From positions 14,769 to 78,768 of the forward strand of contig DATJGF010000253.1 of NCBI GenBank assembly GCA_035495315.1: DNA of 64,000 nt, given 5' to 3'. The stretch is from DATJGF01 sp035495315. Lineage in GTDB: Bacteria; Verrucomicrobiota; Verrucomicrobiia; Limisphaerales; UBA8199. A program made the translations under genes and the position numbers. Of this stretch, positions 9,160 through 18,582 are shown piece by piece (the stretch's first letter is position 1; each line of letters starts with the position of its first letter). The notes below the pieces were generated by a model. The model searched no databases, was not told where the DNA came from, and worked only from the letters and a program-made list of their open reading frames with translations.

Positions 9160-10164
9160 TCACGATGCATGCCATGCCTCGATGAGGCTTTGCAGCCTGC
9201 GCTCATCAAGGGCGCATTCCCAGTAGCCACCCTCCTTGATTGCCGAGCCAACAATTACCGCATCAGCGTAGCGCTTGCACATCCCAATGTTGTCTGGTGA
9301 GACGCCAGAACCAACGATCAGGGGAGGGGCCCACGGCTTTCCCATGGTTGAGGCTGTTTGCTTCTTGACGCTCTCGATGGCAGCGCGGGCCTGTCCTAAA
9401 TCCGCCTCAGCCGCGGGATCGCCTGTCGCCTTTCCGGTGATGATGGCGCCTTCGATTTTTTGGAACAGAATGTTTTGCAGCCATGGCTCCAGCGAATCCA
9501 GCCCCGGCATAAACAGGGTATGTTTCTTGTGAAGGTCGACATAAACCTGCGGACCTGGCCCCTGCAACCCCAACTGCGCCATCAGCAGGTTGCGCATCAA
9601 ATAAAGCTTCGCCAGATTGCCCTCATTGGCAGTCCGACCCTCCGGGCGCAATCCTTCAAACAGCGCGCTCTCACAACGGATAAAGTCCAATCCAGTCCGG
9701 CAGGCAATTTCCATCGCCCAATGATCTGCGCAAGCCAGGACTTGAATCCCAACCCTGAAACTGGGGCAACACCTCTTCAGCAACTCTGCCAAGGCTCTCA
9801 TGCACCAGTAAATCACCGGCGGTTGATCGCTTCGGACAAAATAAGGCGCCGCAACGTTCTCAATGATCACCTCGTTTACTCCATTGCGCTGGTAGCATCG
9901 AGCTTCCGACAAGAATCGATCCTCGAGCGTGGGCCAGAAGGACAAAGCCCTGACCCCCTCAAGCGCCCCAGCAACACAGGCCCCATCCTGGTCATCGGTT
10001 ATGGGAGCCGGAAGTTTGTTAATAATATCCCAGTCATCGCGCCAGGCGGCTGGCAGTCCCAAGGACAAACGCCACTGCGCGGGTCCGGCAATGATGGTGT
10101 TGATGGGCACATGCAGCATCCCAATCAGAGCTGCATCCTTGTGCTCACTATCCAGGGATTTCAT
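9160..10164 (-). CDS. BtpA/SgcQ family TIM-barrel protein
   Basis: From the Met at 10164 the protein has 334 aa. It begins AALIGMLHVP, then NGVNEVIIENVAAPYF, GLDFIRCESALFEG and DLHKKHTLF, and ends with PLIVGSGVSPDNI and ADAVIVGSAIKEGG. These are the successive strand ends of the BtpA/SgcQ barrel, with the C-terminal phosphate-binding GSG and VGSxxK loops. BtpA was linked to photosystem I assembly in cyanobacteria, but the family is wide and its general activity is not established. The frame is open 32 codons further upstream without family likeness. It is monocistronic and lies just 5' of the LVIVD relic on the same strand. Confidence 0.85.
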   Translation of the reverse strand: MKSLDSEHKDAALIGMLHVPINTIIAGPAQWRLSLGLPAAWRDDWDIINKLPAPITDDQDGACVAGALEGVRALSFWPTLEDRFLSEARCYQRNGVNEVIIENVAAPYFVRSDQPPVIYWCMRALAELLKRCCPSFRVGIQVLACADHWAMEIACRTGLDFIRCESALFEGLRPEGRTANEGNLAKLYLMRNLLMAQLGLQGPGPQVYVDLHKKHTLFMPGLDSLEPWLQNILFQKIEGAIITGKATGDPAAEADLGQARAAIESVKKQTASTMGKPWAPPLIVGSGVSPDNIGMCKRYADAVIVGSAIKEGGYWECALDERRLQSLIEAWHAS

Positions 10165-10413
10165 AGCTTTGGACTCCGCCTTACGCTGTGACTGTATGCG
10201 TGCGTTTCCAACCGAGTCAAGCACCCGTGCACAGTCCGGCCCGAAAATGTCTCGTCTCACGCCTCACATATCACTCACGACAACCTTTTAAACTAGCAAT
10301 CACCACCCCTTTGCGACTGTTGCTACCGTTGCGTGAAATTTCTCGCGGAATCCGGCCGATGGGATGTGTCAACTCCAGAAAGGAGACTTGACTCCAGAGG
10401 CACAAACCAGAGA

Positions 10414-12864
10414 ATGCATATCATGGTTGGCGCGGGCAGAAATCCTCATTCCCTAAAACGCCTGGCTCGCGCCAGCATGTTGCTCCTTTTCCTGGCCCTT
10501 TGCGGCGCGGGTTCGCTGAGCGCGGCGACGGGTGACAGTCACTGGGACAGGCAGTTCGGCCTGCCCGGAGTGACGAATCGCGTTTTTGCGCTCCGCTTCA
10601 ATGGAGACAGGCTCTACGCCAGCGGCTACGCCGTCGCGGCCGGCGGACAGCTGGCGACCAACACCGCCGTGGACGTCTTCGACGGCACCAATTGGAGCAG
10701 CGCGATCGGCGAGCTTACAGGTGGGCTCTGCCTCATTTACGATGTCGGTTTTCTGCGGAACGATGTTTACGTCGCGGGGATTTTTTCGCGAGCCGGGGGT
10801 GTATCGTCGCCGGGCCTGGCGAAGTGGAACGGAAGTGATTGGTCGAACATCGGCTTTGCCGGCGCCGCGTTCGCTTTGGCGTCCGACGGAACAAACCTTT
10901 ACGTTGGCGGCTCGTTCACTAACGCGGGTGGTGTACTCAACACGAACATCGCTCGCTACGACGGCACGAACTGGTATTCATTAGGCGACGGTCTCGGGTA
11001 TTATGACAACCTTAACTCGTACGTGTTCGCCCTCGAGTTGCACAATGGGCAGCTTCACGCCGGCGGGATGTTTACGAATGCCGGCACTCTTCCGGCTGGG
11101 AACGTCGCCGTATGGGACGGATCTAGTTGGTCGTCACTGGGTACCGGTCCGGCCAACGGTGTAAACAACAGCGTTTCGGCATTCGCTTTTCAAGGCAACG
11201 ATGTCTATGTCGGCGGAACCTTCAGCGTGGCCGGCAGTGTCCCCGCCAATGGCATCGCCCGGTGGGACGGCGCGTCGTGGTCGGCGTTGGGCCCGGGTTG
11301 CCGAGGCGGCGTCGGCTGCATTGGTATCCTTGGCTCCGACATTTACGTTGGCGGCGGATTCACCAACGTCGGCGGTGTGAGTGCGCGTTCGTTTGCCAAA
11401 TGGGACGGCTTCTCTTGGACAACCTGGCCCGTCACCGACGGTGTTTTTCAGTATCCGTTGAACGACGCGCCGAATCGCATGTTGGTCAAAGACGGCTCAC
11501 TCTATATCGGCGGACCTTTTAACCAGGCCGGAGACGTTATCGCCAATCACGTCGTTCGCTATGACGGGACCAATTTCTATCCTTTGGGCCAAAAGCCGGC
11601 CAATGGGTTCGCCACTCCGCCCATCAACGTAGCCTGCATCGGACAGGCGGATGATGGCATTTATGTCGGTGGCCTTCTGACCGCGGCGGGGAAGACCCGC
11701 GCCAATCGCATCGCGCGCTGGGACGGAACGAACTGGAATACGGTCGGCGGCGGAACCATGGGCGGCGCCAGCAGCGCGAACCGCGTGCTGGCGATCGCGG
11801 GTCGCGGCAGCGATGTGTTTGTTGGCGGCACCTTCACGAACGTCGGCGGCATCGACGTCAGCAACATCGCGCGATGGGACGGCGCGAATTGGTGGAATAT
11901 CGGTATGGGCTTCGACTCCAGTGTCAGTGTATTGGCGGCCACGGAAAATGCCGTTTATGCCGGCGGCAGTTTTACCAACGTGATCGATCCGCCTTTCATC
12001 TTTCCCGTTAACCACATCGCAATGTGGGACGGGTTCAATTGGAATAACCTCGATGCCGGAGTCAACGGCAACGTCAACGCGATTGCCGTCTCCGGCAACA
12101 ATGTTTACATCGGCGGCACATTTACCATCGCGAGCGGCGTGCCCGCCAATCGGATCGCGGTGTGGGACGGTGCCGGCTGGGCCCCCCTGGGCATTGGCTC
12201 GGCCAACGGCCTGAACGGAACTGTGCTGGCCATCGCGCTCAATGGCACCGATGTCTATGTCGGCGGTACGTTCTCTAGCGCCGGGACCACCGTCGTTCGT
12301 GGCATCGCCAAATGGGACGGCGCCAACTGGTCCGGCCTGGGCAGCGGCGCGACTAGTACCAGCACGGCGGAGGTCCGCGCCCTGGCTTTCGGCGGTGATG
12401 GAAAACTGTATTGCTGCGGACGTTTCACCAACATGAGCGGCATCAACGCCAGCAGCATCGCCCGCTGGAACGGCACTCAATGGGAAGCCCTGGGCAGCGG
12501 ATTCTTTGCGGACTCTCCTATAGCGCGCGGAGTCGGTCTCGCGATTCGTGGCAATGACGTTTACGCCGTGGGCAGCTTCTCCGGCGCCGGCCTGACCGAG
12601 TCCAGCGGCATTGCTCGCTGGAACGAAACGATTGATTTCACGCCGCCGTTGACGATGAATTTTTCCCGAACCCAACTATTGCCAGGAAACATTTTCCAGT
12701 CACGCCTCATCTGCAGCGAGCGCACGACTTACTCGATTGAATACGCAGACGATTTGCAAACGTGGACCGCCCTCATGACGAACAGCGCGGTGCAATTTGA
12801 TTTCACGAACGCGGTGTCGCCACAGGTTAACCGGCGTGTCTTCAGGGCGAGGGTGATCCCTTGA
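10414..12864 (+). CDS. Large secreted repeat protein (kelch-like beta-propeller, WDG/YVGG repeats)
   Basis: After a signal peptide (ARASMLLLFLALCGAGSLSA) the protein is made of about a dozen imperfect repeats of 50-60 residues. Each carries a strand like NDVYVGGTFTNAGGV followed by ANGIARWDGTNWSALGSG. The last 60 residues (FQSRLICSERTTYSIEYADDLQTWTAL) form the C-terminal domain typical of secreted Verrucomicrobia proteins. No catalytic motif is visible; a ligand-binding or surface role is guessed from the fold. The open frame reaches a GTG at 10333, but an ATG at 10414 (with another at 10423) gives a better signal peptide. It is transcribed alone, divergently from the btpA-like gene. Confidence 0.85.
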   Translation: MHIMVGAGRNPHSLKRLARASMLLLFLALCGAGSLSAATGDSHWDRQFGLPGVTNRVFALRFNGDRLYASGYAVAAGGQLATNTAVDVFDGTNWSSAIGELTGGLCLIYDVGFLRNDVYVAGIFSRAGGVSSPGLAKWNGSDWSNIGFAGAAFALASDGTNLYVGGSFTNAGGVLNTNIARYDGTNWYSLGDGLGYYDNLNSYVFALELHNGQLHAGGMFTNAGTLPAGNVAVWDGSSWSSLGTGPANGVNNSVSAFAFQGNDVYVGGTFSVAGSVPANGIARWDGASWSALGPGCRGGVGCIGILGSDIYVGGGFTNVGGVSARSFAKWDGFSWTTWPVTDGVFQYPLNDAPNRMLVKDGSLYIGGPFNQAGDVIANHVVRYDGTNFYPLGQKPANGFATPPINVACIGQADDGIYVGGLLTAAGKTRANRIARWDGTNWNTVGGGTMGGASSANRVLAIAGRGSDVFVGGTFTNVGGIDVSNIARWDGANWWNIGMGFDSSVSVLAATENAVYAGGSFTNVIDPPFIFPVNHIAMWDGFNWNNLDAGVNGNVNAIAVSGNNVYIGGTFTIASGVPANRIAVWDGAGWAPLGIGSANGLNGTVLAIALNGTDVYVGGTFSSAGTTVVRGIAKWDGANWSGLGSGATSTSTAEVRALAFGGDGKLYCCGRFTNMSGINASSIARWNGTQWEALGSGFFADSPIARGVGLAIRGNDVYAVGSFSGAGLTESSGIARWNETIDFTPPLTMNFSRTQLLPGNIFQSRLICSERTTYSIEYADDLQTWTALMTNSAVQFDFTNAVSPQVNRRVFRARVIP

Positions 12865-13273
12865 TTTGTTGCCGGGGCGTTCAGGACAGGAGGGAAGGCC
12901 AGGTTCAATTGTGCGGAAGACGTGGCGAATAGCTCGATAGTGCGAGGCGCACGTAACGCTTGCTAGCTCGAGCTGGGAAACTGTGGCAGCGCATCTGCGC
13001 GGCCTAAGCCAGGCGATCGAATCCCACGACTAATCCTGATTTCCGGGCGAAGATGGCTTTGGCAATAAGCCGACTTGAAGGTTCGACACGGATTTTGTCG
13101 CGTAAAATGACATAATCCCGCCGCTGGCATATGGCGTGAACACCTCCACCGCATCTCGCCACCTTGCTACAAATACTCGCGTCCCTCTTTGTTCGGCTAA
13201 GCCTGACTTATGTTGTTCTCCTGATGCCCATGAAATCACGACTCAGCTCTTGCCACAATGAACTTGTCAGAAT
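12865..13273. other. 409-nt gap without a recognisable gene
   Basis: Small frames of 60-70 codons exist on the minus strand, but none shows a family motif, ribosome binding site or sensible composition. No strong hairpin was found. The right end must contain the promoter of the pseudopilin-like gene at 13274. Confidence 0.5.
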
Positions 13274-14149
13274 ATGGTCAAGCCTGTGATTCCTCTTCCC
13301 ATAACCGCGGAGGGGGCGGCAACGCCGGGGTGTTCACGTTGCCAGCGAGTTATCAGAGGCTTTACGCTGATTGAACTCCTGGTCGTAATCGCTATTATCG
13401 CTATTCTTGCCAGTCTGCTCCTGCCCGCTTTGAGTCGCGCCAAAGAGAAGAGCAAGCAAATAAGCTGTCTCAACAACCTGCGGCAAATGGGCGTTTCGCT
13501 TTTCATGTACGCGCATGATAACGTGGACAAACTTCCGCCCCCCGAATTCGACCCTGACCGGATACCCGATTCCGAGCCCTGGCGAGGGTATCTTCTGTTT
13601 TGGGACCCGGGAAAAATGGGTCAACCTGCGCGTCCGCAAGCGGCGGTAAATCTCGGCCTGCTTTATATTGGCAACTACCTGCGGACTCCGCTCATATTTT
13701 ATTGTCCGAGCCTCAAGCATCCCTCCGGGATCCGAGTGCTTTTTGAAAAGAAGTACTTCGAAAGTCCCCAAGTTCCATGGCCTATGTATGCAGTCGATGG
13801 ACAGGTCAATATGACTTACACCTACTTTCCGCAAACCGATGTGCCTTCAGCACGAGCAAATGAAGCAATACGGGATTGGACTCAAGTGGCGGACAAGCAG
13901 ACGCAGTTATGCGCCAAGCGGTCGATGATGACCGACCTGATCTACACTTGGGGCACTCTGGCCCATACCTCTGGCCAAAATCCCTTCGGCCTTAATGTCG
14001 TTTGGGGAGATGGCCACATTAATTTTTGCACAACTCGCCGCGCTTTCGATCCCAACCTTTGGGGGGGGACCGGTCCCAACCCTACAAGCGAAACTCCCGG
14101 TGATAACGCAATCCGCTGGCGAACGATTGTTTCCTTTCTCCGACCTTGA
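13274..14149 (+). CDS. Pseudopilin-like protein with prepilin N-methylation motif
   Basis: The processing site and helix GFTLIELLVVIAIIAILASL are followed by SRAKEKSKQISCLNNLRQMG, a MYAHDNVDKLPPPEF loop, FYCPSLKHP and a C-terminal VVWGDGHINF element. The layout is the same as in the gene at 1725-2468, but the two are only distantly similar, so they are not a recent duplication. The 30-residue leader before the cleavage site is long; no better internal start is present. The gene is followed after about 95 nt by the esterase gene on the same strand, so cotranscription is possible. Its role, presumably in secretion or as a secreted substrate, is unknown. Confidence 0.88.
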   Translation: MVKPVIPLPITAEGAATPGCSRCQRVIRGFTLIELLVVIAIIAILASLLLPALSRAKEKSKQISCLNNLRQMGVSLFMYAHDNVDKLPPPEFDPDRIPDSEPWRGYLLFWDPGKMGQPARPQAAVNLGLLYIGNYLRTPLIFYCPSLKHPSGIRVLFEKKYFESPQVPWPMYAVDGQVNMTYTYFPQTDVPSARANEAIRDWTQVADKQTQLCAKRSMMTDLIYTWGTLAHTSGQNPFGLNVVWGDGHINFCTTRRAFDPNLWGGTGPNPTSETPGDNAIRWRTIVSFLRP

Positions 14150-14245
14150 TGGATGCCCCGGAAGCCCATTGCGCTGCGCGACGGGGTTCGGATCACGCTC
14201 CAATCCCGTGGCGACCTTGAACGGATCCCTCAGCTCACGTTGAAA

Positions 14246-15511
14246 ATGCGCCTGCCCTCCCGCCGCGATTTTCTGCAACGTTTGGCCGCCAGCGTGTGCA
14301 CTACGGCGTATCTGAGCGAACAGGCGTCCCAAGCCTCTTCCAAGCAAACCAGCGAATCTGAACGCAAGGTGGTGCAATCAATCCGAACCGAATCCGATGT
14401 GGGTTCTTTGTTTCCTTTCATTGAAAGCCAGGCGGTCAAATCGGACTTCTCGCTTTCGTTTCTCAATCCGCAGTTCAAAACCTGCAAGGCCTGGAAACGG
14501 CGAGCACGAGGCAAACTCCTCGACCTGTTGCATTATGCCCCTGTTGCGTGCAACTCGCAGCCGGAAATTGTGGAGCGGCTCGACAAGGGAACTTACATTC
14601 GGGAAAAAATTTATTTCAACACCACGCCGGACATCCGGGTCCCGGCGTACCTGCTGATTCCGAAACACGCCAAATTCCCAGCCCCGGCCGTTATCGCCTT
14701 GCACGATCACGGAGGCTTTTACTTCTGGGGCAAAGAGAAGCTGGTCGAGACCGAAAGCGAGCACCCGGTTTTGACCGATTTTAAGGAAGAGTATTACGGC
14801 GGAAAGAGTTTGGCGTCCGAAATCGTGCGCCAGGGATATGTCGTGCTGGTCATAGATATGTTCTATTGGGGCGAGCGGCGAATGCTTTTGGACGACGACC
14901 CCCTCGATTGGCACGACCGGCCCGGGGATATCAAACCGGAGAGAATCTCCGCATTCAATCAGCGCGCGGGGCAAAGCGAACAATTGGTCGGACGAACGAT
15001 TTTTGCGGCTGGCTTTACCTGGGCTGGCGTCATGTTCTGGGACGACGTTCGCTCGGTGGACTATCTTTTGTCGCGTTCGGAAGTTGACCGAGCGCGCATT
15101 GGTTGCGTTGGGCTGTCGGTCGGTGGGTTGCGATCGTGCCATCTGGCGGCTTTGGATGATCGCATTAAGGCCGCGGTGGTTGTGGGCTGGATGGCGTCAT
15201 TCCCGACCCAGTTGCGACGGCACGTGAGAAATACCATTGGACATACGAAATTGGTCCCCGGCCTCTACGGTTATATGGACTACCCGGACGTGGCCTCCCT
15301 GGCGATCCCATCGGCGTTGCTCGTGATCAATGGCAGCCGCGATGGCCTTTTCAATCTCGATGGAGTTCATGCTTCGTTTGAAAAACTCGCGGCCTGTTAC
15401 AAAAAAGCGGGCGTGTCCGATCGATTTCGTGGCCGTTTGTACGACACTCCGCACGAATTCAATCTTGAAATGCAGACAGAAGCCTGGGACTGGCTGCGGC
15501 GCTGGCTGTGA
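14246..15511 (+). CDS. Tat-exported alpha/beta hydrolase (acetyl xylan esterase / dienelactone hydrolase-like)
   Basis: Starting at the ATG at 14246 (421 aa), the N-terminus SRRDFLQRLAASVCTTAYL is a twin-arginine signal. The hydrolase domain has the oxyanion strand PAVIALHDHGGFYF, a lid-like insert (about residues 200-270), the nucleophile elbow GCVGLSVGG, the acid in LVINGSRDGLF and the His in DTPHEFN. This is the layout of large secreted esterases near acetyl xylan esterases, so deacetylation of plant polysaccharide is likely. A GH43 glycosidase gene 1 kb downstream fits such a role. The open frame extends 31 codons upstream, but the Tat motif sets the start. Confidence 0.86.
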   Translation: MRLPSRRDFLQRLAASVCTTAYLSEQASQASSKQTSESERKVVQSIRTESDVGSLFPFIESQAVKSDFSLSFLNPQFKTCKAWKRRARGKLLDLLHYAPVACNSQPEIVERLDKGTYIREKIYFNTTPDIRVPAYLLIPKHAKFPAPAVIALHDHGGFYFWGKEKLVETESEHPVLTDFKEEYYGGKSLASEIVRQGYVVLVIDMFYWGERRMLLDDDPLDWHDRPGDIKPERISAFNQRAGQSEQLVGRTIFAAGFTWAGVMFWDDVRSVDYLLSRSEVDRARIGCVGLSVGGLRSCHLAALDDRIKAAVVVGWMASFPTQLRRHVRNTIGHTKLVPGLYGYMDYPDVASLAIPSALLVINGSRDGLFNLDGVHASFEKLAACYKKAGVSDRFRGRLYDTPHEFNLEMQTEAWDWLRRWL

Positions 15512-15724
15512 GTTGCAAGAGTGATCGGTTTGCCGGCTGGCAGGCTCAACCGCCTCGTCGGAACAGTGTTACCGCCAGGACCAGAACTCGACGCGGACGA
15601 TACGGACGACATGCACGCGCCCACCGATTCCGAAGCAAGCAAGAGGCCTTACCCGATAAACTTAGTCTCCTGGTGAAGGGCCACACCTGTCAGTTGGGTG
15701 GGGCCGACGGTTTGGCAGGACTGC

Positions 15725-16105
15725 CTAGTCTGCGCAAGCGTTGTGAAAGTCGCCGCGGTTGCAGAGCGGTTCGAGCGCGGATTCCTGGCGGAACCTGAAG
15801 GGGTTGCGGAAGCCCATTGCGGCGGCTTTCTGCAGCAGTTCCAGGGCTCGATCGGCCTCGACGGCGGCGGTTGTGGCGGAAGCGGCAGAGCCCTCCTTTG
15901 CAGCCAGGCTCGCCAGCGTGGCGCGGCAGCAAGCAGTCTGAAACCAGTCCTCGCCTGAGCGGGAAGGCAGTTGGTCGTAGATGGCCAACGCGCGGCGGGT
16001 GTCGGTCGTGGCGTTGGCGAAATCGCCGAGATCCAGGCAGGCCACGCCCCGGCCTCGAAGGCCGTAAGCGAGGCCGATTTGACATTGCTCTGAGGGTTAT
16101 CCGAA
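15725..16105 (-). pseudogene. Relic of the TPR tail of a Ser/Thr protein kinase-type protein
   Basis: The frame reads SEQCQIGLAYGLRGRG, then DLGDFANATTDTRRALAIYD, LPSRSGEDWFQTACCRATLA, EADRALELLQKAAAMGF and ESALEPLCNRGDFHNA before a stop. I recognise this as the C-terminal TPR segment of large Verrucomicrobia/Planctomycetes kinase-WD40/TPR proteins, where the wording 'F..ACC.ATLA', 'A.RA..LL..A...GY' and 'P.LDPLR.R.DF' is highly conserved. No start, kinase domain or upstream TPRs are present, and the end is shifted out of frame. It is thus a fragment of about 125 codons. Confidence 0.6.
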
Positions 16106-16478
16106 CGATAGGTCACGAACTGAAGTGTGGTGGTAGTAATGGTCGGCAGCATTCATTGAAATGAAAGAACGCTTGATAGGCGAGCCTCGTCATTGCTGTG
16201 TCGTGCAAAGACGCCTGAACTGGGGCTGACAGAAACCGGGCCTACCTCAAGATTCGCGTGGAGCAAGGCTTAAAATAGCACAATCCGCTCGGAAAGACGA
16301 TACAATCGCCAAATTACTGTTCATGCATTTGTTGCTTGAACTGAAACTTCAGGGTCTGTCAGACAAACAACGACAAAACAATCGGACGCCAGAGGATAGG
16401 CGGTTTTGAGCATTTCACGAGAATGGGTCCCCAGGAAACGGGCAGCAGTCAGGCAAAAGCTCGCTTCCATGAAAACTC
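16106..16478. other. 373-nt gap without a recognisable gene
   Basis: No frame longer than about 50 codons with sensible content is seen on either strand. The left end may hold more of the kinase-tail relic in eroded form. The right end must carry the promoter of the GH43 gene at 16479. Confidence 0.45.
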
Positions 16479-17441
16479 GTGGCAACGCACAGCATACTCA
16501 ATCCGATTTTGCCGCCGCATTCGGCGGACCCGTGGATGATTTTCCACGGCGGCTTTTACTATTATTCGGAGACTCGCGATAAACGCCAGATTTGGATCCG
16601 CCGGTCGCGGACGATAGCAGGAATCGGGCAAGACCCGGGGGTGTGCGTGTGGCGGGCCCCCTCGCGCGGGCTCAACAGCGATAACGTGTGGGCGCCCGAA
16701 CTCCACCTCATTGATGGTCGCTGGTTCATTTATTATGCCGCCGATGACGGCCAGAACGAGAATCACCGCATGTGGGTCCTGGAATGCGAAGATTCGGACC
16801 CATTCGGCAAATACCGCTGCCGCGGACGCCTCGAGACCGGAGGCTGGGCGATCGATGGCACGTTCTTAGCCCTGGACGACGGCCGCAGGTACTTGCTCTG
16901 GTCTGGCTGGCCAGGCCGGCGCAACGGGCAACAAAACCTCTACATCGCGCCGATGAAAGACCCGGCGACAGTCTCCGGCGGCCGTGTTCTGCTGGCGATG
17001 CCCGACCAATGTTGGGAACGAGTCGCGATGCCGATTTGTGAGGGGCCGCAGGTGCTGAAGCGGAACGGCGAAATCTTTGTGGTGTATTCCGCCAGCGGCA
17101 GTTGGACACCCGACTACTGCCTGGGTCTGCTTCACAACCGCACCAAAGATCTGTTGAACCCCGCGGCGTGGATAAAGCACGGACCAGTGTTCAAAAAGAC
17201 CGAACAGGTCTGGGGCGTTGGACATTGCTCGTTCGTAAAGTCGCTTTGCCAGACTGAGGACTGGATAATTTATCACTCCAAATCGAGCCGACAGCCCGGT
17301 TGGGACGACCGGGATGTCCATGCCAAACGGTTTAGCTGGACGAGCGATGGATTCCCGGATTTTGGCTCGCCGCTGCCACGCACTATTTCACCTCAGCCTC
17401 TCCTTTCTCCGCGACCCGGCCTGGTCCGCGTCGCCGCGTAA
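16479..17441 (+). CDS. Glycoside hydrolase family 43 protein
   Basis: The 320-aa protein has the GH43 five-bladed propeller marks: the general base in HSADPWMIFHGGFYYY, the blade element NVWAPELHLIDGRWFIYYAA, the pKa-modulating Asp in WAIDGTFL and the general acid Glu in ICEGPQVLKRNG. It ends with the VGHCSF...DWIIYHSK blade. GH43 enzymes act on alpha-L-arabinofuranosides or beta-xylosides. No signal peptide is visible, so it may act in the cytoplasm on imported oligosaccharides. The start is a GTG (16479); an ATG 11 nt upstream is in another frame. The M23 lipoprotein gene begins 29 nt after the stop. Confidence 0.88.
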   Translation: MATHSILNPILPPHSADPWMIFHGGFYYYSETRDKRQIWIRRSRTIAGIGQDPGVCVWRAPSRGLNSDNVWAPELHLIDGRWFIYYAADDGQNENHRMWVLECEDSDPFGKYRCRGRLETGGWAIDGTFLALDDGRRYLLWSGWPGRRNGQQNLYIAPMKDPATVSGGRVLLAMPDQCWERVAMPICEGPQVLKRNGEIFVVYSASGSWTPDYCLGLLHNRTKDLLNPAAWIKHGPVFKKTEQVWGVGHCSFVKSLCQTEDWIIYHSKSSRQPGWDDRDVHAKRFSWTSDGFPDFGSPLPRTISPQPLLSPRPGLVRVAA

Positions 17442-17469
17442 TTAAAAAACCAACCTGTTCGATTGACCG

Positions 17470-18489
17470 ATGTTCAAGCTCGCCGTTTACGAAAATCGCT
17501 ATAATCAAAGTCATCGATGTGCTGCCGGCATTCCCGATGCTCGTAGATCCCGTTTTCAAAGCGTACCCCAGCGCTCAACGCTCGCTGTCATTCTTGTAGT
17601 CGCAGCGCTGGTCGCCGGCTGCGCCGCACCTCCGGTCCCGCCGGCGGTGCATACCAGCGGGTGCACCAGTCCGTCCTCACCGGAAGCGGCCGCGGTGAGA
17701 GTGACCACCAAAAGGGAAGGGAACCTGACCCATTTCTATGTGCAGAACAACGAATTCTCCGAAATCACGATGAGCATTGACATGAACCTGGTCAATCTCA
17801 AGGGGGAGGTAACTTTTCCGTACACGGCGACCTTTCCGCCACGACAAACAACGGAGGCCTTCGCCCTGACGGCAACCGACTGCAGTCAAAAATGGGAATA
17901 CACCTATACGAATTATTACAAATTAGGGAGCAATTGTGCGCAGCACGACGACAATTATGTCTATGACTTGCCGTACAGCTCTGGCGCGCGATACAAGGTG
18001 ACCCAGGGCTACAATGGGAAATTCAGCCACACCGGTGCGAATCAATACGCGATCGATTGGCAGATGCCGGAAGGAACAGCCGTGCGGGCCGCGCGCGGTG
18101 GTATTATCGTGCGGGTCAAGGATGATTCTACCACAGGTGGCCCGAGCATGGATTACGACCGGTTCAACAATTACATTCTAATTCGCCACGAGGACGGGAC
18201 ATTGGCGCATTATTGTCACCTCAAGAAAGGTGGCGCGGTCGTCAAAGTGGGACAGCAAGTTGCCGCGGGAGAACTGATCGCGCATTCTGGCAACACTGGC
18301 TTTTCAAGTGGTCCCCATTTGCACTTCTCGGTTTTTAAAACCAAGGACGGGCGGACCCGCATCACGATTCCGGTTAAGTTTAAAACCTCGGAGGACGACG
18401 CGGCGACTTTGACAGCCGGGCACGCTTATCGTGCTCCGGAAATGCAGCACGTCGCGGTTGGCGGTTCGAGTCTTCAGTTGATCCAGTAA
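17470..18489 (+). CDS. M23 family metallopeptidase lipoprotein
   Basis: The N-terminus carries a lipoprotein signal with the lipobox LVAGC (about residues 47-51) after an unusually long 35-residue basic lead; no internal start was found. The middle is a beta-rich domain. The peptidase domain (about residues 180-310) reads FSHTGANQYAIDW, GTAVRAARGGIIV, HYCHLKKGGAVVKVGQQV and HSGNTGFSSGPHLHFSV. This gives the HxxxxxxxxD and HLH zinc ligands of lysostaphin/LytM-type endopeptidases. It probably trims peptidoglycan cross-bridges at the cell envelope. A hairpin follows directly. Confidence 0.88.
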   Translation: MFKLAVYENRYNQSHRCAAGIPDARRSRFQSVPQRSTLAVILVVAALVAGCAAPPVPPAVHTSGCTSPSSPEAAAVRVTTKREGNLTHFYVQNNEFSEITMSIDMNLVNLKGEVTFPYTATFPPRQTTEAFALTATDCSQKWEYTYTNYYKLGSNCAQHDDNYVYDLPYSSGARYKVTQGYNGKFSHTGANQYAIDWQMPEGTAVRAARGGIIVRVKDDSTTGGPSMDYDRFNNYILIRHEDGTLAHYCHLKKGGAVVKVGQQVAAGELIAHSGNTGFSSGPHLHFSVFKTKDGRTRITIPVKFKTSEDDAATLTAGHAYRAPEMQHVAVGGSSLQLIQ

Positions 18490-18522
18490 AACGCGAACGG
18501 ACGATTACCCGCAGCAACGGAT

Positions 18523-18558
18523 TTCCGTCTGGAAGGTTTTTTATCAATCCAGACGGAA
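18523..18558. terminator. Hairpin between convergent genes, probable bidirectional terminator
   Basis: TTCCGTCTGGA at 18523-18533 pairs perfectly (11 bp) with TCCAGACGGAA at 18548-18558, with a 14-nt loop containing six T. It lies 34 nt after the M23 gene and 24 nt after the convergent lipoprotein gene. There is no clear T-run after the stem on either side, so the intrinsic-terminator call rests mainly on position. Confidence 0.55.
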
Positions 18559-18582
18559 CTCCTTGGCCTGCTTTCGCAAAAA

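Noticed and set aside
9460..10191. Plus-strand frame of 243 codons over the BtpA-like gene
   Set aside because: The minus strand carries all family motifs of BtpA/SgcQ; the plus frame shows none.
11497..12675. Long minus-strand frame (392 codons) inside the WDG repeat gene
   Set aside because: It arises because the repeated glycine and asparagine codons of the real gene exclude stops on the other strand.
15521..15676. Plus-strand frame of 51 codons starting with GTG after the esterase gene
   Set aside because: It contains an acidic stretch (ELDADDTDD) but has no ribosome binding site or family likeness, and a minus-strand frame overlaps it.
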